64,000 nt of DNA. Origin: Flavisolibacter nicotianae (GTDB lineage: Bacteria > Bacteroidota > Bacteroidia > Chitinophagales > Chitinophagaceae). Under the pieces are notes generated by a model. The model worked only from the letters and a program-made list of their open reading frames with translations, was not told where the DNA came from and did no database searches. The stretch lies in assembly GCF_003628535.1 (NCBI RefSeq), contig NZ_RBCI01000004.1, positions 186,001 to 250,000 on the forward strand. The letters are read 5' to 3'. How positions within the stretch are numbered: position 1 is the first letter of the stretch; each line of letters begins with the position of its first letter. Made by a program: the position numbers and the translations under genes. Below, piece after piece: positions 27,701 to 35,991 of this stretch.

Positions 27701-27813
27701 TTTGCCTCCATTTTCCTCTCATGGCCGCGGACAACCCATGTAAAGGACAGCTCATAAATCGAGTAGACGATGAGCAGGATGGTGAAAAAGCGGATGAGGC
27801 CTTTCAATTGCAT
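24751..27813 (-). CDS. secDF: Fused protein translocase SecDF
   Basis: A 1020-residue fusion of SecD and SecF, the usual form in Bacteroidota. It helps pull exported proteins through SecYEG using the proton gradient. The SecD half has a first helix, a large periplasmic region (NLGLDLQGGINVTLEVE, DQFGVAQPNINPNK) and five helices carrying GMAVDTNVIIYERIKEE. The SecF half starts near residue 700 (GVEFKGGRSYIVHFDQP) and carries GFSMNDTVIVFDRIREYSR. A Thr/Ala/Asp-rich linker near residues 285-330 looks disordered. A TATCTTTG -7 box lies upstream. Confidence 0.97.
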   Translation of the reverse strand: MQLKGLIRFFTILLIVYSIYELSFTWVVRGHERKMEAKAKQFVSQNYPNADENTKAELYKDRLKRLLDSTKEENIYFGVTGPISYQKAKGEELNLGLDLQGGINVTLEVELSGLLRSMANNSKDANFQKALEGANARKANSSADFVTLFVEEYKKASNNAPLAPLFAAASAGKISPKDADDKVIGVIREEANAAFERTFRVLQTRIDQFGVAQPNINPNKERGVITVELPGLQDQERVRKYLQSSANLQFWLTYKPEEFYTALVNADKNVAALEKATNTTTATPQPTRVDTAKTTTTDTSGVKKLSTLNDTTAKAADTSALAGNNPLLKLFQQAGYGLVVAARDTDLVRTYLNSDVVRRAFTEAGLADARFSFGIPGRDANGKRLNVVPFWVLKTANSEKAPMEGDVITTAAQSYDQMGGKPTVTMDIGPAGNQKWGRLTETSNKEQRPIAITLDDIVYSAPVARDKITGGRTEISGDFTLEEAQDLANILKAGKLPAPAKIVQEQVVGPTLGQHAIKGGILAFVISFIVIFLLMLVYYNTSGWVANIALILNLLFTIGVLTGLGATLTAPGIAGLVLTIGMAVDTNVIIYERIKEELSKGKGYIPAVNEGYKRSLPPVLDAHVTTLLTAIILFSFGLGPVKGFATTQIIGILLSLFCGILVSRWVTEWFTNKKRHLEYFTPISRKILKHPTYRFIEYRKVAYVISAIVLILGVGSIFNGFHQGVEFKGGRSYIVHFDQPISDKVEDVRKDLEHAFGEAPVIKTIGNNQQLDITTSYQISNSSPATDSIVGTKLMEGLRKYAPATSYAQFRSKNIIGTTTVLPTISDDLKNGAIKATIFSLMIICLYIFIRFRDWRYSLGTIVALLHDVLVTLAVFSFLKNIVPFPLELDQHFIAAVLTVIGFSMNDTVIVFDRIREYSRQLVGAPKETVINRAINETLSRTIMTSLTVFLTILILFLVGGEVTKGFAFAMLIGVITGTYSSIFVAAPILVDLGGKKPLGASNDTTPAGKTAPKAKAQKV

Positions 27814-27863
27814 AAAACGAAATTTTAGGTTCCTCTCGTCGGAGGTGTTTTTTTTAGAGTGGG

Positions 27864-27871
27864 CAAAGATA
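27864..27871 (-). promoter_or_regulatory. -7 promoter box for secDF
   Basis: Minus-strand TATCTTTG is a perfect match to the Bacteroidota TAnnTTTG element, 51 nt before the secDF ATG. No clear -33 TTTG is seen at 19 nt. Confidence 0.45.
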
Positions 27872-27962
27872 TATTTTTCACCTTATATTCAGCCGTTTCC
27901 GAACGGTCTTTTCAACTACCAAATTACCCTGTTCAAAGGCGGTTTCGCTATATTTTAGCGGA

Positions 27963-29276
27963 ATGTTGACGTTTTCAAGGCTTCTTCTTTGCGCATCACT
28001 GCTGGTTTGGATCGCCTCCTGTTCATCGCTCAGGAACGCCACACCTACACAGGAACTGAAACAAAATCAATCCGCCTGGCCCAAAACGGATACCTTTCTC
28101 CTGCATTTGCTGCAGCAACATCCGAACGATTTCGACACGCTTCTCCGGCACAACGACCGGTGGAAGATCAGGATCATTTACACACAGATCGACCGGCAAA
28201 AACGAAATGCACCCCGGCTGAAACATTTTTATTTCAACCTCGATCCGCGGGATTATTTCTACCCGGCTTCCACGGTTAAACTGCCGGCAGCCCTGCTTGC
28301 GCTGCAAAAGCTGAACGAACGGAAAATGGCGGGCCTGGATAAAAACACGACCATGATCTCCGAATCCGGCGGCCCGGGGCTGCCGCCGCTCTTTAACGAT
28401 CCATCCTCCGGCGACGGCCGGCCAACGGTAGCGCAGTACATCAAAAAAATCTTTCTGGTAAGCGACAATGAAGCGTATAACCGCCTTTACGAATTCCTGG
28501 GACAGGAATACCTGAATAACACCCTTCACCACATGGGATACGACAGTGTGCAGCTCCTGCACCGCCTACAGGTAAGCCTTTCCGAAGAACAGAACCGCAC
28601 AACAAACCCGGTCCGTTTTTACGACACCGCCGCCAATGTCGTTTTCGAACAGCCGTTGCAACACAGTGCCCTGGTTTACCAAAAGCGGCAGGACCGCATG
28701 GGAACGGGATTTATCAGCGCGGGGCAACTGGTTCAAAAGCCGTTCGACTTTTCGCAGAAAAACCGCTTTCCCCTGGCCGACCTGCATTCCGTTTTGCAAA
28801 GCGTTCTGTTTCCCCGATCGGTGCCGGCCAAACAACGATTCCGGCTGACAGGCGACGATTACCGGTTTGTTTGGACCTGCATGTCGATGAAGCCAAAAGA
28901 ATCCCGTTTCCCGCAATACGATTCACGCTATTCCGATGCTTACGTCAAATTCCTGCTGTATGGCGGGCAGGGGCCGATCAGCAATCCTTCGATCCGCGTT
29001 TTCAACAAAGTTGGTGACGCCTATGGCTTTTTACAGGACGTGGCCTACGTGGTGGACTTTGATAAAGGAGTGGAGTTCATGCTCAGTGCTTCGATCTATT
29101 GCAACAGCGACGGCATCTTCAACGACGACAAATACGACTACGACACGGTAGGCTTTCCCTTCCTGAAGCATTTGGGCGAAGCCATCTACCAATACGAAGT
29201 ACAGCGAAAGAAAAAAAGGCTGCCGGACCTTTCGGGATTCAGAATGAACTACACCGATTCATCCGGCAGACAATGA
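27963..29276 (+). CDS. Serine hydrolase lipoprotein (beta-lactamase/PBP-like)
   Basis: A 437-residue protein with a lipoprotein signal (LLVWIASCSS, Cys20). It has the three active-site motifs of penicillin-recognising enzymes: SxxK at Ser103-Lys106 (YPASTVKLPAAL), SDN in FLVSDNEAYNRL, and KVG in FNKVGDAYGFLQD in place of KTG. This fits the class A beta-lactamase-related serine hydrolases of Bacteroidota. The length and the large insert between motifs differ from true beta-lactamases, so peptidoglycan or another periplasmic substrate is more likely; resistance should not be assumed. Divergent from secDF. Confidence 0.82.
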   Translation: MLTFSRLLLCASLLVWIASCSSLRNATPTQELKQNQSAWPKTDTFLLHLLQQHPNDFDTLLRHNDRWKIRIIYTQIDRQKRNAPRLKHFYFNLDPRDYFYPASTVKLPAALLALQKLNERKMAGLDKNTTMISESGGPGLPPLFNDPSSGDGRPTVAQYIKKIFLVSDNEAYNRLYEFLGQEYLNNTLHHMGYDSVQLLHRLQVSLSEEQNRTTNPVRFYDTAANVVFEQPLQHSALVYQKRQDRMGTGFISAGQLVQKPFDFSQKNRFPLADLHSVLQSVLFPRSVPAKQRFRLTGDDYRFVWTCMSMKPKESRFPQYDSRYSDAYVKFLLYGGQGPISNPSIRVFNKVGDAYGFLQDVAYVVDFDKGVEFMLSASIYCNSDGIFNDDKYDYDTVGFPFLKHLGEAIYQYEVQRKKKRLPDLSGFRMNYTDSSGRQ

Positions 29277-29390
29277 ACGTGAAACAACAATCGTTTTTTT
29301 GATAGGCTCAATTCTGTATCTTCCGAAAATTGCATGTGTTTCCGCCTGGCAATTGCTAAATGACAAGGGCCGCCGCACGGACACAAAGCT

Positions 29391-29398
29391 TATTTTTG
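29391..29398 (+). promoter_or_regulatory. -7 promoter box for the aminotransferase
   Basis: TATTTTTG matches TAnnTTTG perfectly, 22 nt before the ATG. A -33 TTTG at the standard distance was not found. Confidence 0.4.
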
Positions 29399-29420
29399 AC
29401 ACTTTACAAAACCGCATTGC

Positions 29421-30611
29421 ATGGAGTTATCATCAATCTTAACACGCTTCAGTGAACCCGAAACCCTGCGCATGGCAAAATTGGGACGTGAACTGCGTGC
29501 CAAAGGACTGGACATTACCGACTTAAGCCTGGGCGAACCGGATTTTGACACGCCGCAACACATTAAGGACGCGGCTAAGAAAGCCATAGACGAAAACTGG
29601 AGTCACTATACACCGGTCTCCGGCTACCTGGACCTCCGCGAAGCGGTTTGCCACAAACTCCAGCGGGATAACAACCTGTCTTACCAGCCGGAAAACATCG
29701 TTGTGTCGACCGGCGCCAAGCAAAGTCTTGCAAACGCCATTCTCAGTATTGTGGATGCCGGTGATGAAGTGATCATTCCCACACCGTTCTGGGTTTCGTA
29801 TGCAGCGCAGGTGCAACTGGCCGGCGGTTCGGTAAAGCTGATCCGCAGTCACCTGTCCAACAAATACAAGATCACGCCGGAAGAACTCGAGCGTGCCATT
29901 ACGCCGAAAACCAAGCTGTTTATTTTTTCTTCGCCCTGCAATCCCAGTGGCGCCGTATACAATGCAGAAGAACTGGCGGGACTCGCAGCGGTTTTCGAAC
30001 GCCATCCAAATATCTTTATCATCTCCGACGAGATCTACGAATACATCAATTATGGCGGCCGGCATTACAGCATCGCCGCCCATGAATCGCTGAAAGACCG
30101 CGTTGTGGTGATCAACGGGCTGAGTAAGGGTTTTGCCATGACGGGTTGGCGCCTTGGCTACATGGCAGCGCCGCTGCCGGTTGCCAAAGCCTGCGATAAA
30201 ATCCAGGGGCAGTTCACCTCTGGTACCAATGCCGTTACCCAGCGGGCCGCCATCACAGCACTAACATCACCACTTGACGCAACGAAAACAATGGTCGCCG
30301 AATTTGAAAAGCGGAGAGCCCGGGTAATGGACCTGATGAAAGAGATCGAAGGCTTTCGTTTTGCGGAACCCGATGGCGCATTTTATGCCTTCCCCTGCAT
30401 CGACGCGTATTTTGGTAAATCGAATGGAAGCGAAACAATCTCCAACGCCGATGATTTTGCCATGTACCTGCTCAACCAGGGACATGTTTCAACGGTGACC
30501 GGCACGGCCTTCGGCGACGAACAGTGCATCCGCATCTCCTTTGCCAACAGCATGGAAAATATTGAAAAGGGCTTCCACAGGATTAAAGAAGCCGTCAGCA
30601 AACTGAAATAA
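29421..30611 (+). CDS. Pyridoxal-phosphate-dependent aspartate aminotransferase family
   Basis: A 396-residue class I aminotransferase. Lys236 in INGLSKGFAMTGWRLGY binds PLP. Other marks are LSLGEPDFDTPQHI, STGAKQSLANA, FSSPCNPSGAVY and SDEIYEYINYGG with the Asp and Tyr that contact PLP. The RMAKLGRELRAKG start and overall length match AspC-type (subgroup Ib) enzymes that make aspartate, though arginine or prephenate-type specificity cannot be excluded. A terminator follows, so it is likely monocistronic. Confidence 0.93.
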   Translation: MELSSILTRFSEPETLRMAKLGRELRAKGLDITDLSLGEPDFDTPQHIKDAAKKAIDENWSHYTPVSGYLDLREAVCHKLQRDNNLSYQPENIVVSTGAKQSLANAILSIVDAGDEVIIPTPFWVSYAAQVQLAGGSVKLIRSHLSNKYKITPEELERAITPKTKLFIFSSPCNPSGAVYNAEELAGLAAVFERHPNIFIISDEIYEYINYGGRHYSIAAHESLKDRVVVINGLSKGFAMTGWRLGYMAAPLPVAKACDKIQGQFTSGTNAVTQRAAITALTSPLDATKTMVAEFEKRRARVMDLMKEIEGFRFAEPDGAFYAFPCIDAYFGKSNGSETISNADDFAMYLLNQGHVSTVTGTAFGDEQCIRISFANSMENIEKGFHRIKEAVSKLK

Positions 30612-30637
30612 AAAGGGAGCCGCCAAGGCTCCTTTTT
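30609..30637 (+). terminator. Terminator after the aminotransferase
   Basis: GGAGCC and GGCTCC pair around a short loop, flanked by A and T runs, and begin right at the end of the gene. One base is unpaired in the outer stem. Confidence 0.6.
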
Positions 30638-30791
30638 TCGTTGCACTTTTTCGCCTCTTCCTTCGAGGAGGTGATGCTGCATTTCAATATATTATAAACA
30701 ACGGGTACAGTTGATTCCCCTTCCGCCGTCGATTGCTCGCTGGCAATTGCACATTGACCGTTGGCAAAAGTTCTCTGCTAAACAACTTCAA

Positions 30792-31391
30792 TCAGTCGTT
30801 GTGCTTTGCTAGCCGAAGCAACACCTGGTGCAGGGCCAGTACCTGCGGAATGACCAGTTCCTGCTCGTTGTTGCTGATCACAAAATCGCAAAGCTTCATT
30901 TTGATGTTTTCATCGATTTGTTGATTCATGCGGCGCAGCACGTCGTCACGTGTACTTCCATCGCGTTCCATCACCCGTTTGATGCGGAGGTGAGGAGGAG
31001 CAAACACACCGACCACATAGTCGAGTCCGGCCGCCGAACCGCTTTCAAACAGCAGCGCCGCTTCTTTGATCACATAAGGTGCCTGTTGACGGGCACACCA
31101 TTCTTCCGCATCACGGATGGTCGGGGGGTGAACAAGGCTGTTAAGCAGGTCAAGCTTTGTTTTGTCGGCGAAAACGATCGACGCCAGTTTGTCCCGGTCC
31201 AGTTGGTCACCGGCATAAATGTCCTCACCGAACTGATGTTTCAAAGCCGCAATCAACACCTTGTCAGTATGGTACAATCGTTTGGACGCCGCGTCGGCGT
31301 AGTAGACCGGCACTTCCAGCAATTCAAAAATTTTCGCAACAGTTGATTTACCGGAACCAATACCGCCGGTGAGGCCAATCTTCAAAGGCAT
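30792..31391 (-). CDS. coaE: Dephospho-CoA kinase
   Basis: Last enzyme of coenzyme A synthesis. The 199-residue protein begins PLKIGLTGGIGSGKSTVAKIF with the P-loop, followed by VYYADAASKRLY (catalytic Asp) and a lid region (RIKRVMERDGSTRDDVLRRM). The ATG at 31391 puts the P-loop at the usual position; the longer frame from 31421 adds ten unrelated residues. A TATTTTTG box at 31396-31403 (minus) would imply a nearly leaderless message. Confidence 0.95.
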   Translation of the reverse strand: MPLKIGLTGGIGSGKSTVAKIFELLEVPVYYADAASKRLYHTDKVLIAALKHQFGEDIYAGDQLDRDKLASIVFADKTKLDLLNSLVHPPTIRDAEEWCARQQAPYVIKEAALLFESGSAAGLDYVVGVFAPPHLRIKRVMERDGSTRDDVLRRMNQQIDENIKMKLCDFVISNNEQELVIPQVLALHQVLLRLAKHND

Positions 31392-31495
31392 TGGGCAAAA
31401 ATAACACGGGGCGCTATTCAATGGCGAACGAATAAGAAGGGAAGTGCTGAAATTTATGCACTGTCACCGTTTGTTAAAGACGGTAACCAGGTGAA

Positions 31496-32104
31496 TCAGT
31501 CCACGGAAAACTTTGCCCGTTGTGCATAGCCCTCGTCCCGGAAGTCGCCGTTGTGATTTAACGTGATTACAAAACTTTTGATACTGACTGGTGCTTCAAA
31601 ACCGAAGGCCGTGGCGCGGTAGTAGCGACCCGGTTTAATTTTTCCTTTCATGGCCTTGTATTCCGTCTTCTGGTTTTGATCGGGATAGGCCATCTGATAG
31701 GCGGCAACCGCAAGTGGATTGGCCGGGTACACATTGCCTTTTTCATCGGTCACTTTTGCCGAAAGCAGGATACTGCCCATGTCAACCGATTCGTATTCGG
31801 AGGTATTTTGCACACCCAGGTCCAGCACGATGTATTGTTTGCCTTTTTCCGTGCCAACCAAACTGGATCCGTTATTTTCCGGTTGAAAGGCAAATGCGCC
31901 ATAGAGTGTCAACTCGTAGTCGGGGAATGTCAGTGTTCCTTGTTCGTTGACCTGGATAGCGGGAGGGGAGGGTTTCCATTTCCGCACCGGCGGAACTTTT
32001 TTGCCGGCTGCAGCAATGTCGTTCTTGTTGCTGCTGCAGGCGGTGAAAAAAAACAGGGTTACGATGGCTACACCACAACGTGCAATGTTCAGGCTTGATT
32101 TCAT
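31496..32104 (-). CDS. Lipoprotein with DUF4352-like domain
   Basis: About 202 residues. The signal LFFFTACSSN gives a lipidated Cys near residue 23. The mature part contains an immunoglobulin-like beta pattern (YIVLDLGVQNTSEYESVDM, LLSAKVTDEKGNVYP, GKIKPGRYYRATAFGF) that resembles DUF4352/extracellular Ig-like lipoproteins. Function is unknown. The start is the ATG at 32104. It precedes coaE by about 100 nt on the same strand. Confidence 0.7.
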   Translation of the reverse strand: MKSSLNIARCGVAIVTLFFFTACSSNKNDIAAAGKKVPPVRKWKPSPPAIQVNEQGTLTFPDYELTLYGAFAFQPENNGSSLVGTEKGKQYIVLDLGVQNTSEYESVDMGSILLSAKVTDEKGNVYPANPLAVAAYQMAYPDQNQKTEYKAMKGKIKPGRYYRATAFGFEAPVSIKSFVITLNHNGDFRDEGYAQRAKFSVD

Positions 32105-32211
32105 CAACAGGCTATTGTCGCGCTAAATATACGAATTTGCCTCCTTGCCGATACAGGACTGGCGGATGGTTTGCCCGGAAACGTTTGTTGTACGTTTTCC
32201 TGGGGACCATT

Positions 32212-32496
32212 TTAAACAAATGCCATCACCAGTTGTTCCCATTCGCCGTCGAGCGATGCTTGCGGACGTTGGCGGCCCGCCCGGTTATACCAATAATCAG
32301 CGTTCCAGCTATCGCCTTCTTTGCGATGCAGGTAAGCATGAATCCAGGCAGCGTTCCTGTCGGGAAGATCCTGGATTAACTGGTGGGCTTTTTCCCAATT
32401 GCCTTTGGCATCATACCACAAGGCCTGTGCATAAACCGTCAGCGCCGGTGGCGGTTCGTTAGCGGAAAGTGTTTCCCTGAAGGAAAGGAGATTCAT
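32212..32496 (-). CDS. Small conserved hypothetical protein (TPR-like)
   Basis: A 94-residue cytoplasmic protein. It shows a helical repeat-like pattern: LTVYAQALWYDAKGNWEKAH, then AAWIHAYLHRKEGDSWNADY and WYNRAGRQRP. I recall similar AWVHAYLHR-EGD-NA-YWY-RAG proteins across bacteria, without known function. The composition and codon use match neighbouring genes, which supports a real gene despite its size. Confidence 0.7.
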   Translation of the reverse strand: MNLLSFRETLSANEPPPALTVYAQALWYDAKGNWEKAHQLIQDLPDRNAAWIHAYLHRKEGDSWNADYWYNRAGRQRPQASLDGEWEQLVMAFV

Positions 32497-32712
32497 CGGA
32501 TAAAATTACGGCTCGCAGACATTTGCAAGCATGGAAGAATAAATCAGAAAATGAGGCCAGCACGCCATTTGCTGTTCCTGCTTTTCAGCTTGCGATAGAA
32601 AATAACAATGAATGGCGGCAATAAATCTGTTTTAACCTGTTGACGGGTTTTCAACCAATGCAGAAAAGGTTGTTGAAACAGTGATAGACGCCATTTGCTG
32701 AAAGAGAATAAA

Positions 32713-33528
32713 ATGAAAAGACGCAAATCAAAACGGCCGTTTGCACACTACCTCGCAGCCTGGGGCTGCATCAGCACGGGGCTTGTTTATGCAGGGATCG
32801 GCTCGGTTGCGATGCTGTCATTTTTGCGGATTAAACACGGCGGAGCCGACGAAGGGAGCCTGTTGGTTTTCCTGAACAAGTTCTCCGCCGGGAAAATTTT
32901 TGTCTGGCTCGTTCTTACGGGGATGGTCAGCTACATCGCCTGGCGGGTTTATGAAACGGCCCGGGACCCGTATGGCTATGGAAGCGATTGGACAGGAATC
33001 GCCAAACGGTCAGGAATTGCCCTCAGCAGTTTTGCCGACGCCCTGATCGCCTATACCGCTTTCCAGGTTATCGCGGGAAAAGCCGTCGCGGTTGAAACCG
33101 GCAAACCAATTGCCGAACGCGAAATGGTGAGACATGTGCTTGGTGAAAGCTGGGGCGTTTTGGCACTGGTCATAATGGGCGTTGTTGTTCTGCTTACCGC
33201 GGTCGTTCAAATGGGTTATGTTGTCAGCGGCACCTACAGGGAAAGACTCGATATCGATTTTCTCTCACGTTGGAAACAATCATTCATTCACGGGCTGGCG
33301 TGGGCGGGGCATTTTTCCCGCGGCATTATCCTCGGGATTATCGGTTTTTTTTATTTCAAAGCCGGCCTGACGAAAAACGAACAGGTTGTCGTTAACACCG
33401 ACAAAGCTTTTGACTTTATCGGCGACGACGTTGGACACGTGTATTTTATCGCTGTTGCACTCGGTACGATCTGTTATGGCATATTCATGGTGGCCCTGGG
33501 CTGTTTTTATGATTCGGATAAAGATTGA
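32713..33528 (+). CDS. DUF1206 family membrane protein
   Basis: About 271 residues with six hydrophobic segments arranged as three similar pairs, as expected for DUF1206. The repeating pattern is GLVYAGIGSVAM, ADALIAYTAFQVIAG and HFSRGIILGIIGFFYFKA. The N-terminus is basic (KRRKSKRPF). Function is unknown. The ATG at 32713 is preferred to a TTG 18 nt upstream. Confidence 0.8.
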   Translation: MKRRKSKRPFAHYLAAWGCISTGLVYAGIGSVAMLSFLRIKHGGADEGSLLVFLNKFSAGKIFVWLVLTGMVSYIAWRVYETARDPYGYGSDWTGIAKRSGIALSSFADALIAYTAFQVIAGKAVAVETGKPIAEREMVRHVLGESWGVLALVIMGVVVLLTAVVQMGYVVSGTYRERLDIDFLSRWKQSFIHGLAWAGHFSRGIILGIIGFFYFKAGLTKNEQVVVNTDKAFDFIGDDVGHVYFIAVALGTICYGIFMVALGCFYDSDKD

Positions 33529-33989
33529 AGCATCATTAGGGTAAGCCGCCCGGCTGATTACTATCAGCATAACAGGTCAGGACATTTCCGTTTTGCAAGG
33601 TCAAACAACCACCTCACGTGGTCCAGGCAGCAACCGGATCATTGCAAATGCCAAAACATGTTGTTCATGTCGTTCATTATCGTGACGATAAATTATCAGG
33701 TGAAAATACGTTGCAGGCTTGATTGATGAGTGAAATTTAGACGGTGCGTTCTTCGATTGGCCCTTTACCATCACGCTACATATTTAAATTGAAGATCGAT
33801 CTTCCCTAAGGAATCAGGAGTGGAACATGCATTGAATCAAAATAATGATTTATTATCATCTGAACACCTCACCTTCAAATGTTAATTCATATTTCAGATT
33901 CATAATGTGGCAGGGAATTTACAGATTAAAGCAGGCGCCAGTAAAATATAAACTGGCAACTCGCATTTCTTACCGATATTCAACCCTTT
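33529..33989. other. Gene-free stretch before the desaturase
   Basis: No convincing coding sequence here. It is more AT-rich than its surroundings. The one structure seen is the near-perfect dyad TTATCG-TGA-CGATAA at 33677-33691, resembling in shape an operator of CRP/FNR-type regulators. It lies about 300 nt upstream of the desaturase start. Confidence 0.5.
33677..33691. promoter_or_regulatory. Dyad TTATCG-TGA-CGATAA, candidate operator
   Basis: Two 6-bp arms around a 3-nt centre form a perfect inverted repeat in an otherwise gene-free region between the DUF1206 and desaturase genes. Assignment to a regulator family is a guess. Confidence 0.25.
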
Positions 33990-35102
33990 ATGGCTGGAAA
34001 CAAGTTCATCGACAATTTGCTTCATGTACCCTCGTATGGCTGGAAAAATGAAAACGGGACACTCATTGTTCCTTCATCCAAACAACTATGGCTGGAAGCG
34101 CTTTCGCGAATCAACATCATGAAAACAAAAAAGAATTGGATCTCGCTCACAAGTTGCGTTTTACTTGCGGTGATGTCTATCTTTTTTTATCAATTTTTAT
34201 TCAACTATTTTTCATGGTACCTCGTGCCGGTCGTGGTGCTCTATAGCATGATGGTGATGGGTACGCACGGCACTATCTGGTATCACCGTTATTGCACCCA
34301 CAAGGCCTATGCCTTTAGCCACCCGGTGTGGCGTTTTCTCACCCAAAACCTGGTGATCAAAACACTTCCCGAAGAGATTTATGTCGTGTCGCACCACGTG
34401 CATCATTCCAAATCGGATGAACCTGGTGACCCCTATAACCCGCAGGCCGGTTTCATGTATTGCATGCTGGCAGAGTTCAACCACCAGCGGATCTCACCGC
34501 ACCTGTCGGAAGATTCTTACAAAAAGGTCGTGCATTTTATGAAGCATACGGGGGTAGGTTTAAATTCCTATGCGGGTTATCAAAAATGGGGATCCGTGGC
34601 CAATCCGTTTTATACAATCGGCATCACTGCTCTTAACTGGACTTTCTGGTATTCGGTTTACTTTTTAATCGGCGGGCATTCGCTTGCCTGTGCCCTGTTC
34701 TCCGCTGCCATGCTGTGGTTTGTGCTGGTACGGGCCTTTAATTATTCGGGACACGGCGGTGGAAAGTCAAAACACAAAGATGGGATCGACTTCGATCGCA
34801 GCAATCTGTCCATCAATCAAACCAGGCCGGGCTTGCTGGCCGGCGAATGGCACAACAACCACCACTTGTACCCGGGCAGTGCCCGTGCAGGCTTTCTCCC
34901 GATGCAGTTTGATCTTGCCTGGGTGTATATTTATGTGTTATACAAACTAAAACTGGTCTCTTCCTACAAAGACTCGAAAAAAGAGTTTCTGAAAAAGTTT
35001 ATCGCGAAAGGACATTCAAGAGACATGAAACCACTTGCCGGTGAGGCCTACAATCGGGAGCATCTGGCGAAAATCCCGGAGGTGTTGAAGCAGGCTGAAT
35101 AG
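33990..35102 (+). CDS. Membrane fatty-acid (acyl-CoA type) desaturase
   Basis: A 370-residue di-iron membrane desaturase. Three histidine boxes are present: HRYCTH at 99-104, HHVHH at 135-139 and HNNHH at 288-292, plus GHGGGKSKH near 255. Hydrophobic spans lie near 50-90, 205-250 and 305-320. The family introduces double bonds in acyl chains using oxygen and an electron donor, adjusting membrane fluidity. The ATG at 33990 gives an N-terminal soluble segment of about 45 residues; ATG at 34119 (MKTKKNW) is an alternative start close to the first helix. Confidence 0.88.
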   Translation: MAGNKFIDNLLHVPSYGWKNENGTLIVPSSKQLWLEALSRINIMKTKKNWISLTSCVLLAVMSIFFYQFLFNYFSWYLVPVVVLYSMMVMGTHGTIWYHRYCTHKAYAFSHPVWRFLTQNLVIKTLPEEIYVVSHHVHHSKSDEPGDPYNPQAGFMYCMLAEFNHQRISPHLSEDSYKKVVHFMKHTGVGLNSYAGYQKWGSVANPFYTIGITALNWTFWYSVYFLIGGHSLACALFSAAMLWFVLVRAFNYSGHGGGKSKHKDGIDFDRSNLSINQTRPGLLAGEWHNNHHLYPGSARAGFLPMQFDLAWVYIYVLYKLKLVSSYKDSKKEFLKKFIAKGHSRDMKPLAGEAYNREHLAKIPEVLKQAE

Positions 35103-35340
35103 CACACTGAAGCTTACTCCCGTGTCCGGTAGAGTGAAAAGGAGACAGGCCTAGCCTTTTTTGAGCATGTCACCAGTTGTTTTTTTTGTCCTGCCGAAAA
35201 GTTTAAACAATGGGGAAGCCTGTTCCCAAAAAGGCAGCCGTTTCACTGGCCGTTTTCTGTTCGCTTGCTTCGTTAGAACGAGTAAAGTGGCTTTGCCGAC
35301 TGGCAATGATAGAGAAACCTGCTTCGGAAGTACACAGGAT

Positions 35341-35790
35341 TTAGGCATCCGGGATTTCCGGCTCAACCAGCTTCGCCAGTTTTTCCAATGATTCCTGCCA
35401 GCCCAGGTAACACATTTCTACAGGGATCATGGAAGGAATGCCTTCCTGCAAAATTTTGACTTCGGTGCCGACCGAAACTTTTTCCAGCCATACAGACGTG
35501 GTCATTTCACCCGGCAGGTTGGGATCGTCAAATTGATCGGTGTACTTTAAAAAAGCATTGGGCTTGATCTCGACATATTTCCCGCCAAACGAATGGCCAT
35601 TCCCCGTAGAAAAATTCTGAAACGACATTTTATAGGTGCCGCCAACCTGCATATTCATTTCGTGCACGGTGCAAAGGAAGCCGTATGGAGGCAACCAGGA
35701 TGCAAGCGCATTGGATTCGGTAAAGGCACGATAAACTTTTTCGGGAGAAGTTTTCAAAACACGGTGTAAGGAAACGCTGTTGTTAGCCAT
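35341..35790 (-). CDS. SRPBCC/AHSA1-like protein
   Basis: A 149-residue protein of the START-like superfamily. SVSLHRVLKTSPEKVYRAFT, WLPPYGFLCTVHEMN, GGTYKMSFQNFSTGN and the C-terminal amphipathic helix MCYLGWQESLEKLAKLVEPE are typical of the Aha1-type (AHSA1) group. Such proteins bind hydrophobic ligands in the cytoplasm; the specific role is unknown. Confidence 0.88.
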   Translation of the reverse strand: MANNSVSLHRVLKTSPEKVYRAFTESNALASWLPPYGFLCTVHEMNMQVGGTYKMSFQNFSTGNGHSFGGKYVEIKPNAFLKYTDQFDDPNLPGEMTTSVWLEKVSVGTEVKILQEGIPSMIPVEMCYLGWQESLEKLAKLVEPEIPDA

Positions 35791-35991
35791 AAAAAAGGTT
35801 TAAAAATTTCTTTAGCCCGTTTGTCGAAGCATTTTTTATTGCCATGAGACCAGGCAGGGGTTGCGATATGGAATAGATCAGGTTTGGGATGCGTGACGAT
35901 CGTTCCGTGTATCCGTAACCGGTTTTCAATTTAAACAAATTTGTTTATTTCTACGGCTCTTCTTCAGCGATCATCAAATGAAAGCAGCCTG

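Noticed and set aside
27963-29276. Beta-lactamase resistance gene
   Set aside because: The SxxK and SDN motifs fit, but the KTG box reads KVG and the length and lipoprotein signal point to a general serine hydrolase.
35151-35366. 71-codon minus-strand frame after the desaturase
   Set aside because: No domain, signal or membrane pattern, and it overlaps the end of the SRPBCC gene.
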